Shown piece after piece: positions 61,972 through 64,000 of a stretch of DNA of 64,000 nt (its first letter is position 1; every line of letters starts with the position of its first letter). This DNA comes from Candidatus Methanoplasma cognatum (GTDB lineage Archaea > Thermoplasmatota > Thermoplasmata > Methanomassiliicoccales > Methanomethylophilaceae). The DNA lies in the NCBI GenBank assembly GCA_009777615.1, contig WRLM01000002.1, forward strand, positions 62,001-126,000, given 5' to 3'. The position numbers and the translations under genes are program-made. The notes under the pieces are model-generated. The model was not told where the DNA came from and did not search any database. It saw only the letters and a program-made list of their open reading frames with translations.

Positions 61972-63126
61972 ATGGTATCTAAAAGGCTTTCGGGGATTCC
62001 TGCATCTGGCACGGTGGCGCTTTCTAATCTTGTAAGTCATATGAAGATGCACGGCATAGATGTCATCTCGTTCTCAATGGGGGAACCCGATTTCGTAACG
62101 CCCGGGAACATAATAGAAGCATGCAAAGCATCCCTTGACGAAGGTTTCACACACTACACCCCCTCGGCAGGCATACCCGGGCTGAGGAAGGCCGTGGCCT
62201 CAAAGGCATTCTCGGACAACAAGATACACTGCACTGTCAAGAACGTTCTGATCACGCCCTGCAAGCACGCGATATTCATGTCCGCGCTGGCGTTCCTCGA
62301 TCCGGGAGATGAGGTCATAATGCCGGACCCCAGCTGGGTTTCGTATGAAGCGTGCATAAGGCTCGCGGGGGCGAAGCCCAAATACGTCCCGACGGAGTTT
62401 GAAAAGGATTTCATCATTGAGCCGGACAAGATCGCCGAAGCGATAACACCGAAGACGAGGATGATCCTGCTGAACTCGCCGTCCAACCCTACGGGCAGCG
62501 TAATGCCCTGTGAGACTATCAGGGAGATAGCCAAGATCGCCATCGAGAACAATCTGATGGTGCTTTCCGATGAGATATACGAGAGCATAATCTACGAAGG
62601 TAAGCACCATTCCATAGCGGCGGTGCCGGACATGTTCGACAGGACGATCACGATATCCGGTCTGTCGAAGACATACGCCATGACCGGCTGGAGGCTCGGT
62701 TGGGCCATCGCATCCGAGAACAACATAAAAGAATTGGACAAGCTGCAGACGCACTCGATCTCCTGCTGTGTATCTTTCACTCAGCCGGCTGCCATCGCGG
62801 CCATAAACGGGCCTCAGGTGGAGAGGGACGCTATGATAAGGGAGTTCAAGAAGCGCCGTAATCTTGCAGTAGACCTCATAACGGAGATCAAGGGCCTGGA
62901 CGTGAACATTCCAAAAGGCGCTTTCTATCTTTTCCCCAAATATGACTCCAAAGTGAAGTCGGAGATATTCTGCACTAAGATGCTTGAAGAAGCGCGCGTC
63001 GCCGTGACCCCCGGATCCGCATTCGGACCCAGCGGCGAAGGGTTCTTCAGGATGTCCTATGCGGCGAGCGAGGAACAGATAAGGGAAGGGCTGTCGAGGA
63101 TCAAACACTTCATACACAACCTTTGA
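61972..63126 (+). CDS. Class I/II aspartate-type aminotransferase
   Basis: A 384-residue PLP enzyme of the AspC family. SFSMGEPDFVTPGNI, HYTPSAGIPGLRKAV, NSPSNPTGSVM, and SGLSKTYAMTGWRLGWA with the Schiff-base lysine are typical. It could act on aspartate, aromatic amino acids or both. Its neighbour is a class V aminotransferase, but each has its own promoter. Confidence 0.9.
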   Translation: MVSKRLSGIPASGTVALSNLVSHMKMHGIDVISFSMGEPDFVTPGNIIEACKASLDEGFTHYTPSAGIPGLRKAVASKAFSDNKIHCTVKNVLITPCKHAIFMSALAFLDPGDEVIMPDPSWVSYEACIRLAGAKPKYVPTEFEKDFIIEPDKIAEAITPKTRMILLNSPSNPTGSVMPCETIREIAKIAIENNLMVLSDEIYESIIYEGKHHSIAAVPDMFDRTITISGLSKTYAMTGWRLGWAIASENNIKELDKLQTHSISCCVSFTQPAAIAAINGPQVERDAMIREFKKRRNLAVDLITEIKGLDVNIPKGAFYLFPKYDSKVKSEIFCTKMLEEARVAVTPGSAFGPSGEGFFRMSYAASEEQIREGLSRIKHFIHNL

Positions 63127-63199
63127 TATAACGCGGGCACGTGCGTTATAATAAATATTGGTTAGCAGATAGCGGAGCCAAATTACATCCCGAGGGATA

Positions 63200-64000
63200 A
63201 TGTTGAACAGGAAGCTTTTCACAGTGGGGCCGGTGAATGTGGAGCCTGAGGTCCTTCACTCAATGACCAGGCCGATGATAACGCACAGGTCCAAAGATTA
63301 CAAGTCATTGCATCAGGCCGTCATCGAGAAGATGAAAAAGGCGCTGGACACAGATATGGATATTCTCATGGTGAGCGGCTCCGCGTCGGTGTTCCTGGAA
63401 GGAATGATCAGGAACGGCGTGAGGTCCAAGACCCTCGGATTGACGAACGGCTCATTCGGTGACAGATCCATAGAGATAGCCGAGCTCAACGGCAAGACCG
63501 TCGATAAGGTGCGGGCCGGGTGGGGGAAAGCGATACGCGCCGAGCACATCAAAGGTAAGGTGAAAGAGGATGTCGAAGCGGTGCACTGGGTAAGCAATGA
63601 ATCGTCGACGGGGGTGTTCAGCGACTCGAACGAGATCGCAGACGAGGTCAGGTCGCAGAACCCGGACGCATTGGTGTTCATCGACGCGGTGACCTCGGCA
63701 TTCGCAATGGACCTGAAGCTCAGGAAGCTGGATGCGGACGCATTGGTTTTCGGCACACAGAAGGCCCTGGCGCTCCCGCCGGGCCTGGCTATGATGGCCG
63801 TTTCCGAAAGGCTGCTGAACAAGGCCAAGACAGTATCCAACAGAGGCTTCTACACAGACCTCCTTAAGGTAAAGAAACAGAATGACGAGAACTATGCCCT
63901 TACGACGCCCCCCGTGTCCCTGATGTATGCGCTGGACTTCCAGCTGGACCGCATCCTTTCGGAAGGTATGCAGGCAAGGTACAGAAGGCATAAGGAGATG
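63200..64000 (+). CDS. Class V aminotransferase (alanine-glyoxylate/serine-pyruvate type), 3' partial
   Basis: An ATG at 63200 opens a frame that runs off the right edge after 267 codons. FTVGPVNVEPEV, VSGSASVFLEGMIRN, NGSFGDRS, HWVSNESSTGV, FIDAVTSAFAMDL and the PLP-lysine segment FGTQKALALPPG match class V enzymes of the AGXT/SPT group. In methanogens this group supplies serine or phosphoserine metabolism; the exact substrate is not clear. A TATA-like ATAATAAATATTGG lies at about 63148-63161. Confidence 0.88.
   Translation, partial: MLNRKLFTVGPVNVEPEVLHSMTRPMITHRSKDYKSLHQAVIEKMKKALDTDMDILMVSGSASVFLEGMIRNGVRSKTLGLTNGSFGDRSIEIAELNGKTVDKVRAGWGKAIRAEHIKGKVKEDVEAVHWVSNESSTGVFSDSNEIADEVRSQNPDALVFIDAVTSAFAMDLKLRKLDADALVFGTQKALALPPGLAMMAVSERLLNKAKTVSNRGFYTDLLKVKKQNDENYALTTPPVSLMYALDFQLDRILSEGMQARYRRHKEM

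Overview
The window is from a methanogenic euryarchaeon, most likely a member of the Thermoplasmata (Methanomassiliicoccales-like). Every information-processing gene is archaeal in type: ribosomal proteins L1, L10/P0, L11, L12, S6e, L7Ae, S28e, L24e and S17e, aIF5B, aIF2-gamma, aEF1-beta, Spt5, SecE, PriL, and Fap7/AK6-type adenylate kinase. The DUF2099 gene at 56525-57394 is methanogenesis marker protein 8. Many genes have an archaeal TATA box about 25 nt upstream of their start and look leaderless, while internal operon genes use GGAGG/GGTG-type Shine-Dalgarno sites. The order-level placement is an inference; no 16S rRNA or mcr gene is present. Layout: 1-2265 is the 3' part of a large beta-solenoid, adhesin-like surface protein. 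2487-7997 holds a small membrane protein, purE-guaAB, two tiny conserved genes, a GT-C glycosyltransferase, then secE-spt5-rpl11. The ribosomal cluster is interrupted at 8025-16645 by a complete seven-gene tryptophan operon (trpEGDCFBA, minus strand), purC and an exported hydrolase; rpl1-rpl10-rpl12 follow at 16845-18841. 18920-26044 runs rightward (ribbon-helix-helix protein, a divergent FtsZ-like protein, phosphopantothenate synthetase, SAH hydrolase, GT4, PfkB kinase, AK6, CDP-alcohol phosphatidyltransferase), with a SpoU methyltransferase on the other strand. 26046-31859 contains primase large subunit, a radical SAM protein with a helix-hairpin-helix tail, malic enzyme, a YoeB-type toxin-antitoxin pair, aEF1-beta and a micro zinc-finger protein. 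Between 32061 and 39490 lies a sugar-nucleotide cluster that looks like a complete D-glycero-D-manno-heptose pathway: two GmhA-type isomerases (one fused to a GmhB-type phosphatase), two HddA-type kinases, an HddC-type nucleotidyltransferase, an SDR epimerase, a DUF89 phosphatase and a GT2 transferase. Envelope genes continue from 40898 to 49274: GtrA, a 12-repeat kinesin-light-chain-type TPR membrane protein, GT4, a GT-C enzyme in a four-gene overlapping operon with three unknown exported or membrane proteins, and a VTT/DedA protein, with ilvN-like and ilvE genes just before. 49723-52777 is the conserved rpl7ae-rps28e-rpl24e-ndk-infB operon; 52966-63126 carries cardiolipin synthase, rps6e-aIF2gamma-PIN, methanogenesis marker 8 with cyclophilin, TraB-like protein with thyX, rps17e, tRNA-Arg(GCG), the NEMF/RqcH ribosome-rescue factor and an aspartate-type aminotransferase. 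A class V aminotransferase runs off the right edge. How the genes fit together: purE, guaAB and purC serve purine synthesis; trp and ilv genes serve amino acid synthesis; the heptose cluster, GT2, GT4, GT-C and GtrA genes together suggest a glycosylated cell surface, consistent with the adhesin-like protein at the left edge. Two leader structures look autoregulatory: a stem with an asymmetric internal loop upstream of rpl1 that resembles an L1 site, and a kink-turn-like element over the rpl7ae Shine-Dalgarno. The most unusual genes are the FtsZ-like protein lacking the T7 catalytic motif, the Spt5 protein with a ~130-residue N-terminal domain, the archaeal heptose cluster, and the four-gene envelope operon.
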